This document shows, in pieces, positions 1-8,575 of a stretch of 64,000 nt of DNA (positions are counted from its first letter, which is position 1; the number at the start of each line of letters is the position of its first letter). The position numbers and the translations under genes were made by a program. The DNA comes from Amphiplicatus sp964507915 (GTDB lineage Bacteria; Pseudomonadota; Alphaproteobacteria; Caulobacterales; Parvularculaceae). Location: positions 206,244 through 270,243 of the forward strand of contig CAZDRH010000005.1 in NCBI GenBank assembly GCA_964507915.1, written 5' to 3'. The notes beneath the pieces were generated by a model, which saw only the letters and a list, made by a program, of their open reading frames with translations, searched no databases and was not told where the DNA came from.

Positions 1-202
1 TGTGGATCCGTAAAGACGAGCACGGCCTCTCTCTACGGCCCACAACTAGAAAGGGGGGCGGTTGGTCGGGTCTTGATCATTTGGTGATCAACGACGACAA
101 TCTGACTGACACAGAAATGTCGGCGCTGTTGCTTGCGCAAATGGCAAAATGTCAATGACTTCATGCTTTGCCGATCAACGCCGATCCATTGAAGGTTGCG
201 AG

Positions 203-510
203 CTAGGAGCTTGACGCATAACCACGCGTGAGGATGCGCGCCGAGGCAAGCTCGCGCATGGCGAGGAATTTGTCGCAGGGTTTTTCGTAGCGTGTGGCGA
301 TGCGGCAGAAGTGCTTGAGTTTGCTGAAGAAACGCTCGACGATATTTCGCAGCTTGTACAGGGACGAAAAGAAGCCGCGCTTCTCCTTCCGGTTCGAGCG
401 GTTCGGAATGTTCGGGCAGATGTCGCGTCCATGACGCGTCCGCGTCGTACGCCTTGTCGGCGAGGAGCACCGCGTCGAGGAGGTCGTAGCCGCACGGACT
501 GCGGGGCGTG
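203..510 (-). mobile_element. IS5-family transposase remnant (3' half, frameshifted)
   Basis: This is the decayed C-terminal half of an IS5-type DDE transposase. Reading the minus strand, one frame carries 'LLADKAYDADA', the usual second-Asp block of IS5 transposases, and the neighbouring frame carries 'KEKRGFFSSLYKLRNIVER' followed by 'FFSKLKHFCRIATRYEK', the classic C-terminal block with the catalytic Glu. The two pieces are in different frames (shift near 395), and the N-terminal half is missing: just beyond 510 the sequence changes to a palindromic repeat. No intact terminal inverted repeats are visible. It is certainly non-functional as it stands. The IS5 assignment rests on remembered motif similarity only. 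Confidence 0.8.
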
Positions 511-515
511 CAGTT

Positions 516-661
516 GGGTGCATTAAGCCGAAGGCGCAATGCACCGCACGGCACGCGAGACGCGCCGAGACGACCCGGCGGCGCCGAAATCTCTTCCCTC
601 ATGGCATCAAGGGCCTGTTGCGGTAAGAAAAGGTACATTGCGCCTTCGGCTTAATGCACCC
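516..661. repeat. Perfect 26-bp inverted repeat flanking a 94-bp core
   Basis: Positions 516-541 and 636-661 are exact reverse complements over 26 bases. The arms begin gggtgcattaagccgaag on the left and end cggcttaatgcaccc on the right. The left arm is itself a hairpin: ggtgcatt (517-524) pairs with aatgcacc (538-545) around an inner gcc-gaa-ggc stem. The right copy has the same layout with one mismatch. No ORF of note lies in the 94-bp core. It directly abuts the broken transposase, so it may be a small non-autonomous (MITE or REP-like) element that inserted there. The type is inferred. Confidence 0.7.
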
Positions 662-1051
662 TGCTTGCTTGCTCGCAGTCGCGAGGCGTACTGTGGCCGT
701 AGGGCGGGCCTTGGCCGGCCGATCTTTATGTGGGCGGCGTGGCGGTGACGCGGCTTATGCCGCGTAGCTCATGCGGGGCCTCCTTCGCCTGATCCTCCTT
801 GTCCTGACGGCACCGTGCCGGCACATTTCACAAAGCTCGGCATTCCGAATGTGTTTGCAATGGCGATCAGGATCCGCGGTCCAAGGCCCGCCCAACGGCT
901 GATAGTTAACGCCCCCTGGCACATTGCTTGCTGCGTTCCGCCCCGGGGGCGTCGGGCGAACCATTCCGGCGCAGACTTTGTCATGGCGCTTGTCTTGGCC
1001 CGAAGCGGTCGGCATGTTGTCGCAACAAGAAGAGCGAAAGGCTCATCGACC
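662..1051. other. Intergenic stretch without recognisable gene
   Basis: No protein recognised on either strand. It holds a small perfect hairpin at 748-765 (acgcggc, loop ttat, gccgcgt) and the upstream region of the RcdA-family gene. Open frames here on both strands look like GC-driven artefacts or eroded insertion-sequence debris. I see no tRNA or conserved motif. Confidence 0.5.
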
Positions 1052-1555
1052 ATGCCGACGGCCGATCCGGGGAACAGCGCGGCGAGTTTCGTCCAGTCCG
1101 AATTGTTCGCGCGCACCTTTCGCGAGGGTATGACGCTCGTCGAGGAGACCGCCAATTATCTCGACGGCGCGGGGCGCGAGGCCTCCAAGACCTTGTCCCG
1201 CTCTTCGGCGCTCGCCTATGCCGGCGCCTCGATGCGCCTCACCACCTTGCTGATGCAGATCGCCTCCTGGCTCCTCGTTCTCCGCGCGGTGCGCGAGGGC
1301 GAGATGAAGGTCGACGAGGCGCGCGAGGATAAATACCGCCTGAAGCCGCGCGAGACGATCATGGGGGATCTGCGCGCCGAGGGCGTGCCCGAGCCCCTGA
1401 TCAACCTCATCGAGTCGACCGGCGTTCTCTACGCCCGCATCGCCCGGATCGATTCAGACCTCTTCGGCGCGACGCGCGCCAAGCCCGCCGAGCGCGACGC
1501 CCACGCCCAGCAGCGCGCCTTGCTTGAGGCGTTCGGACGCGCGAAGGCGGAGTAA
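1052..1555 (+). CDS. rcdA: RcdA-family (DUF1465) regulator of CtrA degradation
   Basis: A 167-aa protein of the DUF1465/RcdA family, a cytoplasmic adaptor that in Caulobacter helps deliver substrates such as the master regulator CtrA to ClpXP at the cell pole. The conserved core is visible: 'FARTFREGMTLVEETANYLDG', then 'SALAYAGASMRLTTLLMQIA' and a helix starting 'SWLLVLRAVREGEM'. The frame is open further upstream, but the ATG at 1052 fits family length and follows a gaaagg-like ribosome site; the extra upstream residues look like non-coding DNA. The gene stands alone, in front of vapBC. Family membership is firm; the function in this organism follows from Caulobacter. Confidence 0.85.
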   Translation: MPTADPGNSAASFVQSELFARTFREGMTLVEETANYLDGAGREASKTLSRSSALAYAGASMRLTTLLMQIASWLLVLRAVREGEMKVDEAREDKYRLKPRETIMGDLRAEGVPEPLINLIESTGVLYARIARIDSDLFGATRAKPAERDAHAQQRALLEAFGRAKAE

Positions 1556-1606
1556 GGCGCAAGTCAGGGCGAACTCGCTCATTAACGGATTCTTGTGCGG
1601 TTGCAT

Positions 1607-1628
1607 GGCCTATGCTATGGCATAGGCC
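1607..1628. promoter_or_regulatory. Palindromic operator candidate of vapBC
   Basis: The arms ggcctatgc (1607-1615) and gcataggcc (1620-1628) form a perfect 9-bp inverted repeat around tatg, 18 bases before the vapB start. VapB antitoxins with AbrB/MazE folds usually repress their own operon through such palindromes, and the element contains tatgct/tatggc sequences that could serve as a -10 box. The role as operator is inferred from position. Confidence 0.65.
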
Positions 1629-1646
1629 AACCGTTGAGCGAGTCCC

Positions 1647-1880
1647 ATGAGCGCCGAACGCAAGGTCAAATTGTTTCGGAACGGCCGCAATCAGGCGGTC
1701 CGCATTCCGCGCGAATTCGAGTTGCCGGGCGAAGACGCCGTGATGCGCAAGGAAGGCGCCGCTCTTGTGATTGAGCCCGCTGCGCCGACGTCTCTGCTCG
1801 CTTTGCTGAAAACCTTTGCGCCGATCGACGAGGATATCGCGCCGATCGATGACCCGGCGCCGGTCCCCGTCAAATTCTGA
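1647..1880 (+). CDS. vapB: VapB-type antitoxin (AbrB/MazE fold)
   Basis: A 77-aa protein with the swapped-hairpin DNA-binding domain at the N-terminus ('KVKLFRNGRNQAVRIPREFE'), typical of VapB/MazE antitoxins. The acidic C-terminal tail ('PIDEDIAPIDDPAPVPVKF') is the part expected to wrap the toxin. The start follows a gagcgag ribosome site. The partner PIN toxin begins 11 bases after the stop, so the two are co-transcribed in the usual antitoxin-first order. Autoregulation through the palindrome at 1607-1628 is likely. The pair is clear; the exact VapB subtype is not. Confidence 0.88.
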   Translation: MSAERKVKLFRNGRNQAVRIPREFELPGEDAVMRKEGAALVIEPAAPTSLLALLKTFAPIDEDIAPIDDPAPVPVKF

Positions 1881-1891
1881 GCGGTGGCGCC

Positions 1892-2296
1892 GTGCACGGA
1901 CGATTTCTTCTGGACACGATGACGGTCTCAGACCTCGTGCGCCATCCGCAAGGCCGCGTCGCGGAAAAAATCGCCGAGTATGGCGAGGCGGCAGTTGCGA
2001 CAAGCGCGATCGTCGCGGCCGAGCTGCGTTTCGGCGCCCGAAAGAAGGAGTCCGAGCGACTTATCACCCGTGTGGACGCGATTTTGCGCGCGATGGAGGT
2101 GATTGCATTCGAGGCGCCGTCCGACGCGGCCTATGGCGATCTGCGTTGTGCGCTGGAGAGCAGGGGGCGGCTGATCGGGGGCAATGACATGCTGATCGCC
2201 GCCCAGGCGCTTGCTCTCGACAGGACGCTCGTCACGGACAATGCGCGCGAATTCAAACAGGTCCCGGGCCTCAGGCTCGCGAACTGGCTCCGTTGA
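1892..2296 (+). CDS. vapC: VapC-type PIN-domain ribonuclease toxin
   Basis: A 134-aa PIN-domain protein, FitB-like in sequence. The four acidic positions of the family are present: D8 ('FLLDT'), E44 ('VAAELRFG'), D99 ('GGNDMLIAAQAL') and D116 ('LVTDNAREF'). VapC toxins cut tRNA or rRNA and are held inactive by VapB, encoded just upstream. Translation starts at GTG. The last 26 bases overlap, tail to tail, the end of the ureohydrolase gene on the other strand. All catalytic residues are kept, so the toxin should be active when free. Confidence 0.9.
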   Translation: MHGRFLLDTMTVSDLVRHPQGRVAEKIAEYGEAAVATSAIVAAELRFGARKKESERLITRVDAILRAMEVIAFEAPSDAAYGDLRCALESRGRLIGGNDMLIAAQALALDRTLVTDNAREFKQVPGLRLANWLR

Positions 2297-3086
2297 CCGT
2301 CGCCAGCGCCGCAATCTCCTTGACGAGCTTTGCGGCGACCGCCGCCGTCATGCCGTTGATGTCGCGATCGGGATTGTACTCGACAATATCGGCGCCGACG
2401 ATGGGCGCGGTCTGTCGCGCAAGGACATCGAGCGCCTCGCGAACGCTGATGCCGCCGGGCTCGTGATGGGAGACGCCCGGCGCGAAGGCGGGATCGAGCC
2501 CGTCTAGGTCGAAGGAGATGTAAGTCGGCCCTTCAAGCACCGGCACATGCTCGGGCCGGAAGCCGCGCATCGGAATGACCTCGACGCCGAAGCGTTCGAC
2601 TTGCGCGCACGGATGCGCGTTCAGCGTCCGAATGCCGACCTGCACGAGGCGCTTGGCGAGGCCCCGTTCCATGATCCGCGCGAAAGGCGAGGCGTGCGAC
2701 CGGGGATTGCCGGCGAAGTCATCATAGATGTCCGCATGCGCGTCGAAGTGCAGGATGTTCACTGGACCGAAAGCAGCGGCGACAGCGCGGAAGGCCGGAA
2801 AGGTTATTGCATGGTCGCCGCCGAGGATGAGCGGCACAGCGCTCTCGGCGAGGATGCGCGCGACGCCCTCGGTGATGCGCGCGTCGTCGGCCGGCGTTTC
2901 GTCGATTGGGAGATCGCCGTGATCGACGAGATCGATGCCGGCGCCGAGCTCCAGGCCGCATTCGGCGGCCGGATTGCCCATGTCCGAAAAGAGCGCCGCC
3001 CGGATCAGGGGCGGCGCCTTGGCTGGACCGCGCAGGAAGCTGCTGTTGCTGTCGGTCGGCGCGCCGATCAGGGCGATGCGCCTCAC
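2271..3086 (-). CDS. Arginase/agmatinase family ureohydrolase
   Basis: A 271-aa binuclear-manganese hydrolase of the ureohydrolase superfamily, cytoplasmic, hydrolysing a guanidino compound to urea and an amine. The metal ligands are all there: H92 in 'LGGDHAITFPAF', D115/H117/D119 in 'HFDAHADIYDDF', and D193/D195 in 'SFDLDGLDPAFAPG'. The sequence does not settle arginase, agmatinase, guanidinobutyrase or formimidoylglutamase. Translation starts at GTG four bases after the stop of rpmE, so it is probably expressed with that ribosomal gene. Its 3' end overlaps vapC convergently by 26 bases. Confidence 0.88.
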   Translation of the reverse strand: MRRIALIGAPTDSNSSFLRGPAKAPPLIRAALFSDMGNPAAECGLELGAGIDLVDHGDLPIDETPADDARITEGVARILAESAVPLILGGDHAITFPAFRAVAAAFGPVNILHFDAHADIYDDFAGNPRSHASPFARIMERGLAKRLVQVGIRTLNAHPCAQVERFGVEVIPMRGFRPEHVPVLEGPTYISFDLDGLDPAFAPGVSHHEPGGISVREALDVLARQTAPIVGADIVEYNPDRDINGMTAAVAAKLVKEIAALATVNGASSRA

Positions 3087-3090
3087 AGAC

Positions 3091-3315
3091 TTACTTCTTG
3101 AGACCGAACGCGCCGAACCTGTTGTTAAACTTCGAAACCTGACCGCGTTCGGTCACTTGCTGCGGGCCGCCGGTCCAGGCGGGATGCGAGAGCGGGTCGA
3201 TGTCGAGGTTCAAGGTGCCGTTGGGCTCGCCATAGCAGGACTTCGTCATGAACGACGTCCCGTCGGTCATGACGACCTTGATCGGGTGGTAGTTCGGATG
3301 GATGTCCTTTTTCAT
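3091..3315 (-). CDS. rpmE: 50S ribosomal protein L31
   Basis: A 74-aa protein matching bacterial L31, a small protein of the large subunit that helps bridge the subunits. It opens 'MKKDIHPNYHPIKVVMTDGT' and contains 'NLDIDPLSHPAWTGG' and 'FNNRFGAF'. The zinc-binding CxxC pairs of the classic form are absent (one Cys only), as in the zinc-independent alphaproteobacterial form. It is the promoter-proximal gene of a short minus-strand unit with the ureohydrolase. The promoter should lie in the 196-bp gap to the divergent gene at 3512. Confidence 0.95.
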   Translation of the reverse strand: MKKDIHPNYHPIKVVMTDGTSFMTKSCYGEPNGTLNLDIDPLSHPAWTGGPQQVTERGQVSKFNNRFGAFGLKK

Positions 3316-3511
3316 GGCGGCAGCCTTAAACTTGCGCGTCCCGGTCGGTCAGCGGTTCGGTGGAAAGCCCGCGCGTATACGCGCCGCGCCCCCGAATTGC
3401 AAGCGCCGGTTTTTTCGCATTTTGCGGCGCGCGCGGTGGCTGGGTTCGCTGTGAGTTGATATAGGGACACACCGCGGCGCAAGGGCCGCAAGTTCAGCCG
3501 CGAGTTGAGGC

Positions 3512-4573
3512 ATGGGGCGCGTGTCGGGTTGGTTCAGCGCGGCGGCGCTGGTTCTGTTCGCGATCGCGACCGCCGGCTACTTCACGCTCGAAGCGTTCGA
3601 TCAGTTCAGCCCCGTCGAAAACGCTTTCAAGGGCGTCTGCACGCCGGTCAACGGGATCGCCGGACCCGAGGACGTGCAGATCGATCCGGCGACGCGGCGT
3701 GCTTTTATTTCTTCACACGACCGCCGTCAGTCGGGAGGGACGGGACAGCGCGGCGCCGTTTACGCCTTCAATATCGACGACCCGCTCGACGCCTCGAGCT
3801 GGAAAGACCGCACGCTTGGCAAGCCAGAGCGCTTCGAGCCGCATGGCATTTATCACTATCAGGATGAAAATGTCTCCCGCCTCTTCGTGGTGAACGCCGC
3901 AACGCGCGGGATCGAACTCTTCGACGTTACGCCTGAAGGCGATCTCCTTCATCTTGAGACGATCGTCGAACGGCGTCTAACGAGCCCCAATGACATTGTC
4001 GCCGTCGGTCCGCGCGCCTTTTATGTCACCAATGACTCAGAGCCTGGCCGCGAGACCTTGCTCGGACGGCTCTATTTCCTGCTGCGCGCAGGCTCGGGGA
4101 GCGTCCTCTATTTCGACGGCGATGTGTGGCGCGTTTCGGCGGAGGGCTTGCGCTTTGCAAATGGGATCGCCGTCAACATGGCGGGCACAAAGCTCTATGT
4201 CGCAGAATCAGCCGGCGGCGCCTTGCGCATCTATGACCGCGAGCTGCGCAGCGGCGCACTCAACCTGTCGTCGGTCTTGCCTGTGACGGGCGCGCCCGAC
4301 AATCTCAATTTCGACCGCAGCGGCTCCCTATGGATCGCTTCTCACCCCAAGCCCCTCGCGCTCCCTGGTTACTTCGCCAATCCGGAGGGACGCTCCCCCT
4401 CGCTGGTCATGCGCTTTGACGATGTCGAAGGCGCGCCTGCCCGACCGATGGACGTCTATTCGAATGACGGCAAGCAGCTGTCCGCATCCTCAGCGGCCGC
4501 GCGCTTCGGCTCAACTTTGATCATTGGCGCCTTGCTCGACACCAAATTCCTGATCTGCACCTTGCCGGAATAG
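3512..4573 (+). CDS. SMP-30/gluconolactonase-arylesterase-like exported beta-propeller protein
   Basis: A 353-aa protein with an N-terminal membrane segment ('GWFSAAALVLFAIATAGYF', residues about 6-24) followed by a six-bladed propeller resembling the SMP-30/paraoxonase/strictosidine-synthase superfamily. Family-like stretches include 'GPEDVQIDPATRRAFISS', 'PHGIYHY', 'SPNDIVAVGPRAFYVTND' and 'FANGIAVN'. The Asn/Asp positions in these loops are where paraoxonases bind calcium. A lactonase or arylesterase on the periplasmic face is the likely type of activity; the substrate is unknown. The start has a gttgagg ribosome site. Threonine synthase begins 12 bases after the stop, so the two are probably co-transcribed, with no obvious functional link. 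Confidence 0.75.
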   Translation: MGRVSGWFSAAALVLFAIATAGYFTLEAFDQFSPVENAFKGVCTPVNGIAGPEDVQIDPATRRAFISSHDRRQSGGTGQRGAVYAFNIDDPLDASSWKDRTLGKPERFEPHGIYHYQDENVSRLFVVNAATRGIELFDVTPEGDLLHLETIVERRLTSPNDIVAVGPRAFYVTNDSEPGRETLLGRLYFLLRAGSGSVLYFDGDVWRVSAEGLRFANGIAVNMAGTKLYVAESAGGALRIYDRELRSGALNLSSVLPVTGAPDNLNFDRSGSLWIASHPKPLALPGYFANPEGRSPSLVMRFDDVEGAPARPMDVYSNDGKQLSASSAAARFGSTLIIGALLDTKFLICTLPE

Positions 4574-4585
4574 GGCGACGACGTC

Positions 4586-6010
4586 TTGGGATCGCAGCCC
4601 GCACTCCAGTATATTTCGACCCGCGGCGGCGCGCCCGGCGTGTCCTTTCGCGAGGCTTTGCTCGCCGGCCTTGCGCCAGATGGCGGGCTCTATGTGCCGG
4701 CGCAATGGCCGGCCTTCGACGCTGAGACGCTTGCGAGCTTTGAGTCCGCTGACTTCTCCGAAGTCGCGGGCGCGGTACTCGCCGCTTTCGCCGCGCCCTG
4801 GATCAATCGCAAGGATGCAACGGCGCTCGCGCGCGAGGCTTACGCCTCGTTTGAAGAGCCGGAGAGTGTCGCTCCTCTGCGCATGCTGACACGCGACAGC
4901 TTCCTTCTTGAACTCTTCCACGGGCCGACGCTCGCCTTCAAGGATGTGGCGATGCAGCTCCTCGCGCGGCTCTATGCGCGTGCGCTCGGCGAGTTTGGCG
5001 AGCGGATCACGATCATCGGCGCAACCTCCGGCGATACGGGCGGCGCTGCGGTCGCGGCCTTCGCGGGCGCGGCCAATGTCGACCTCTTCGTGCTGTATCC
5101 CGAGGGGCGGATTTCCCCAGTGCAGCGCCGGTTCATGACGACTTCAGGGGCGCCGAATGTGCGCGCTATCGCCGTCAGCGGCACATTTGATGACTGCCAG
5201 TCCATCGTGAAGGCGCTGTTCGCCGATCGGGACTTTGCTGCCCGGCGCAATCTTTCCGGAATCAACTCGATCAACTGGGCGCGGCTCGCCATCCAGGCGA
5301 CCTATTACTTCACGGCATCTGCGGCGCTGCGCCGGCAAGGCGATGTCCGGCCGCCGGCCTTTTCCGTGCCGACGGGCAATTTCGGTGACGCGTTCGCAGG
5401 CTACATCGCCCGGCGCCTTGGTCTTGTCTCGGGCCCTATTCTTTGCGCGGTGAACGTCAACAATATTCTTGATCGCGCCATGACGACCGGGCGCTACGCC
5501 CCGCGGCGCGTCGTCCAGACGGAAGCCCCGTCCATGGACATCGAAGTCGCGAGCAATTTCGAGCGTCTCCTGTTCGAGGCGTCGGGACGCAAACCGGCCG
5601 AAGTGTCGGCCCTGATGGCGCGGCTGAAATCGGAAGGCGCATACGACATTCCGGCCGATTGGCGCGCCGCCATGGACGCCGAATTTCTGTCCTGCACGGT
5701 CGAGGAGCCCGAACGTGTCGGCGTCATGCGGCGGTCCTATGACGCCCATGGCCTCGTGATCGACCCCCATACGGCGGTCGCCCTTGCCGGAGGCGAGCGG
5801 CTTCTCAAGGAGCGGCCGCATTGTGCGCCGGTCGTAACGCTCGCGACCGCGCACCCGGCGAAGTTTCCGGAGGCCGTTCTCGCGGCGACCGGCGCCGATG
5901 CTCCCTTGCCGGCGCGGCTCACCGGCCGGCTCGGCGGCGCGGAAATCAAGATTGACGCGCCGCCGGACGCGGCGGCGATCAAGCGCATCATCGACGGCGC
6001 TCTGCCGTGA
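4586..6010 (+). CDS. thrC: Threonine synthase
   Basis: A 474-aa PLP enzyme converting O-phosphohomoserine to threonine, the last step of threonine synthesis. It opens with the family signature 'QYISTRGGAPGVSFREALL' and 'GLAPDGGLYVP'. The PLP lysine is K119 in 'FHGPTLAFKDVAMQLL', the phosphate cup reads 'GATSGDTGGAA', and 'VPTGNFGDAFAGY' follows. Length matches the long (type I, E. coli/yeast-like) class. The start is TTG at 4586: no ATG is available between the upstream stop and the conserved N-terminus, and agggcgac precedes it. The enzyme appears intact. Confidence 0.95.
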   Translation: MGSQPALQYISTRGGAPGVSFREALLAGLAPDGGLYVPAQWPAFDAETLASFESADFSEVAGAVLAAFAAPWINRKDATALAREAYASFEEPESVAPLRMLTRDSFLLELFHGPTLAFKDVAMQLLARLYARALGEFGERITIIGATSGDTGGAAVAAFAGAANVDLFVLYPEGRISPVQRRFMTTSGAPNVRAIAVSGTFDDCQSIVKALFADRDFAARRNLSGINSINWARLAIQATYYFTASAALRRQGDVRPPAFSVPTGNFGDAFAGYIARRLGLVSGPILCAVNVNNILDRAMTTGRYAPRRVVQTEAPSMDIEVASNFERLLFEASGRKPAEVSALMARLKSEGAYDIPADWRAAMDAEFLSCTVEEPERVGVMRRSYDAHGLVIDPHTAVALAGGERLLKERPHCAPVVTLATAHPAKFPEAVLAATGADAPLPARLTGRLGGAEIKIDAPPDAAAIKRIIDGALP

Positions 6011-6229
6011 CGCCTTTGGCGGCGCCGCGGCGCAATCGCATCATTGTGGGAGCATCGCGCGGCCGCATTTACCTTTGAGGAGAGGGTGGCGCGGGCCTTG
6101 CGTAACAAGGCCTGCCGCGAGAGAATAGAGCCGGGATGGGATAGCCTTTCCTGATGCTCCGCAAGCGGACTGAGGGGAGGGCGGCCGCCGCGGGGGACAG
6201 CGGCGCGCCGCGGGACAGGTTGGGTAACC

Positions 6230-8362
6230 ATGATTGAGATCGCATTGTCAGCAGCGTCGGCGCCGTCGATCGGCGCCGGCGGCGAACTTGACATCGGGCG
6301 CGGCGCGATCGCCGGCGCCTTGATCGTCGGGGCGGCATTCCTCGCCGCGCAGGCCGTCTTGAAACGTAGCGCCACGGCGGCGACCGGCTTTTTCATGCTC
6401 GCGGCGGCCGCGGCGCTGCAATTTGCGCGGATCGGCGTCATCCCGGAGGTGTCCGCCGGCGCTCTGCGCATGCTCGAATGCGTGTTCGGCGCGACGGCGC
6501 TCATTTTCGTCTCGGTCGCGATCCGTCCCGTGCGCCATAACGCCCTGCTCGGGGGTCTCATTTTCGCCGGCGCGCTCACGCTGGTCGGCATCGGCGTATT
6601 CAACATTCTCGGCCGCGCAGACATGTCCGAACTCGTCCGCATGGGGACGATCGGCGTCGGGATCGCCACGGCCGGCATTGCGCTTCTGAATGTCGGGCGC
6701 GACGCCAGCGCTCGCATCGTCCTGCCAGGAGCGATTATTGCGCTCTCTGCGCCTGCCGTCGACATGCTCGGCGGCGGCGGCTTTTCTCTGGCCCCGAGCG
6801 CCGTCTTCGTCGTCGGCGTTCTCTTGGCGAGCTTCGTCGCCCTCATCGATGGGCCGGAGCCGCGTTTCCGCGACCTTGGCCTGCATGCCGAGGGTGTGCA
6901 CAAGCCCGCCGCGCCGACCGTTTCGCATGCAGCGCCTGCGCTCGCCGAAGATCCGATGCACGTTTCGGAGACGCAGCTTGCGCAAGTGCTCGACTATTCC
7001 GGCGTCGCGGTGTGGGACTGGAACGGCGACGGCGGCCGCCAGACGAACAGCCTCGCCGTCATGCTCGGCGCGGAAATGCGCGGGCCGCTGACGCCTGCGA
7101 CCTTGCGCTCGCTCGTGCATCGCGACGATCAGACCCGCCTCGACGCCCGCGTCTTCGATACGGCGCAGGGCGACGGGGCTTTCGACGTCGTGGTCCGAAC
7201 GCACGACAACAAATTCCTGCGCATGCGCGGCGCACGCGCCGTCGCATCATCGGGAGAGATTGAACGGCTCGTCGCGTTTTTCGAACCGGCCTCTGAAAAG
7301 CGCCCCGTGAGCATTTTCGGCAGCGGCGCCGCGCCGATCGCGTCGCATGCGCCGGCGGCGCAGGCTGGCGCGCAGCGCAGCAGCGACAAGCTCGACCCTG
7401 TCGCGGCGTCTTTCGCCGAGGCGCTCGACAAGGGCGAGATCGTCACGGTGTTCCAGCCGATCGTCACGCTCGCGACCGGCAAAGTCGCCGGCTACGAAAC
7501 GCTCGCGCGCTGGCGCGGCGGCAAGGACGGCGAGGACCGCGTCAACGCCGACGAACTCGTCCGCGCGGCGCATGCCTCCGGCAAACAGGACGCGCTTGCC
7601 GCGCTCGTTCTGAAAAACGCGACCGAATTCCTCTGCGACCGGTCGCATGGCGACGGCCGGGACATTTTCGTCGCGATGAATGTGTCGATCCGCCAGGCGC
7701 AATCGCCGCTCTTCGCCGAAGCCGTCCGCGCGCTGATTTCCGAACACAAGCTGAAGCCGAAAGCGCTGGTCCTTGAGCTGACGGAGACTGAGGCGCTGAC
7801 CGACATTGACGCCGCGACCAAGGCCTTCCGCACGCTCGCGGAGCATGGCGCGGCGCTCGCTCTTGACGACTTCGGCGCCGGCTTCTCGTCGCTGAGCCAC
7901 CTCAAACAGTTCAAGTTCGACTATCTGAAGATCGACAAGTCCTTCATCAACGATCTGACGAGCGAGAAGGGCAGCGGCAAGATCGCCCGTGCGCTCGCAA
8001 GCCTCGCCCAGGACCTCGGCGTCGCTGTCATCGCGGAAGGCGTCGAAACGACGGAGATGGGCGAAATCGCCCGCGGCGCCGGCTGCGCTTTCGGTCAGGG
8101 TTATGCGTTCGGCGCGCCCGCGCCTGCCGTGCAGTTCCGGGCCAGCACGCCCGCGGCGCCGGTCGCAGCGCCGCTCTTAGTGTCGGCAAAGCCCGACGCC
8201 ATTCCCACGGCATTTGCGGTTGGAGGCGATGAAGCCAGCATCGAGATCATCGGCGAACCTCAAGGCAAAAAGTCAACCGAGAAGTCAGCGCTGAAAACGT
8301 CTGCAAAGCCGGACGCCAAAGACAAACAGAAGCGGGGCTTCTGGGGCCGCTCCCAGCGCTGA
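6230..8362 (+). CDS. Membrane-anchored PAS/EAL-domain cyclic-di-GMP phosphodiesterase
   Basis: A 710-aa signalling protein. Residues 1-210 form about six to seven hydrophobic helices, 250-340 look like a PAS fold ('MHVSETQLAQVLDYSGVAV' onward), and 395-640 are an EAL domain. The EAL motifs are intact: 'GYETLARW' (ETL in place of EAL, around 421), 'MNVSIRQAQ', 'LELTETEAL', 'DDFGAGFSSLSH' (around 545), 'LKIDKSFI' and 'EGVETTE' (around 602). There is no GGDEF domain, so it should hydrolyse c-di-GMP in response to a membrane or PAS input. The C-terminal 70 residues are a charged, low-complexity tail ending 'KRGFWGRSQR'. The gene lies in front of gltDB but is separated by 213 bases, so co-regulation is not obvious. 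Confidence 0.88.
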   Translation: MIEIALSAASAPSIGAGGELDIGRGAIAGALIVGAAFLAAQAVLKRSATAATGFFMLAAAAALQFARIGVIPEVSAGALRMLECVFGATALIFVSVAIRPVRHNALLGGLIFAGALTLVGIGVFNILGRADMSELVRMGTIGVGIATAGIALLNVGRDASARIVLPGAIIALSAPAVDMLGGGGFSLAPSAVFVVGVLLASFVALIDGPEPRFRDLGLHAEGVHKPAAPTVSHAAPALAEDPMHVSETQLAQVLDYSGVAVWDWNGDGGRQTNSLAVMLGAEMRGPLTPATLRSLVHRDDQTRLDARVFDTAQGDGAFDVVVRTHDNKFLRMRGARAVASSGEIERLVAFFEPASEKRPVSIFGSGAAPIASHAPAAQAGAQRSSDKLDPVAASFAEALDKGEIVTVFQPIVTLATGKVAGYETLARWRGGKDGEDRVNADELVRAAHASGKQDALAALVLKNATEFLCDRSHGDGRDIFVAMNVSIRQAQSPLFAEAVRALISEHKLKPKALVLELTETEALTDIDAATKAFRTLAEHGAALALDDFGAGFSSLSHLKQFKFDYLKIDKSFINDLTSEKGSGKIARALASLAQDLGVAVIAEGVETTEMGEIARGAGCAFGQGYAFGAPAPAVQFRASTPAAPVAAPLLVSAKPDAIPTAFAVGGDEASIEIIGEPQGKKSTEKSALKTSAKPDAKDKQKRGFWGRSQR

Positions 8363-8408
8363 AGGTTGAGGGCGCTGTCGGCCTTTGGCAGGGCGCAATA
8401 GGCCTTAT

Positions 8409-8436
8409 CTGCTGAAATCTTATGCTAACTCAGCAG
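8409..8436. promoter_or_regulatory. Inverted repeat upstream of gltD
   Basis: The arms ctgctga (8409-8415) and tcagcag (8430-8436) are perfectly complementary around a 14-base AT-richer centre containing tatgct. It sits 140 bases before gltD in the only gap large enough for its promoter, so it could be a regulator site or a hairpin at the end of the preceding transcript. Function is not shown. Confidence 0.35.
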
Positions 8437-8575
8437 GAGATACCACGCTTTGCGCGAGCGGCGCACTAAAACTGCTCAAATTTGGCGCCGGCCTCTTGCG
8501 TTGCTGCGGCGCATCATGTTCTGTGCGACTAGGGCCCTTTATGGGCGTCGCAACAGGACGATTGGTTGAGCGACC

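Noticed and set aside
755..1155. Two overlapping minus-strand frames upstream of rcdA
   Set aside because: No family resemblance and no ribosome site. One overlaps the start of rcdA. Probably non-coding or eroded DNA.
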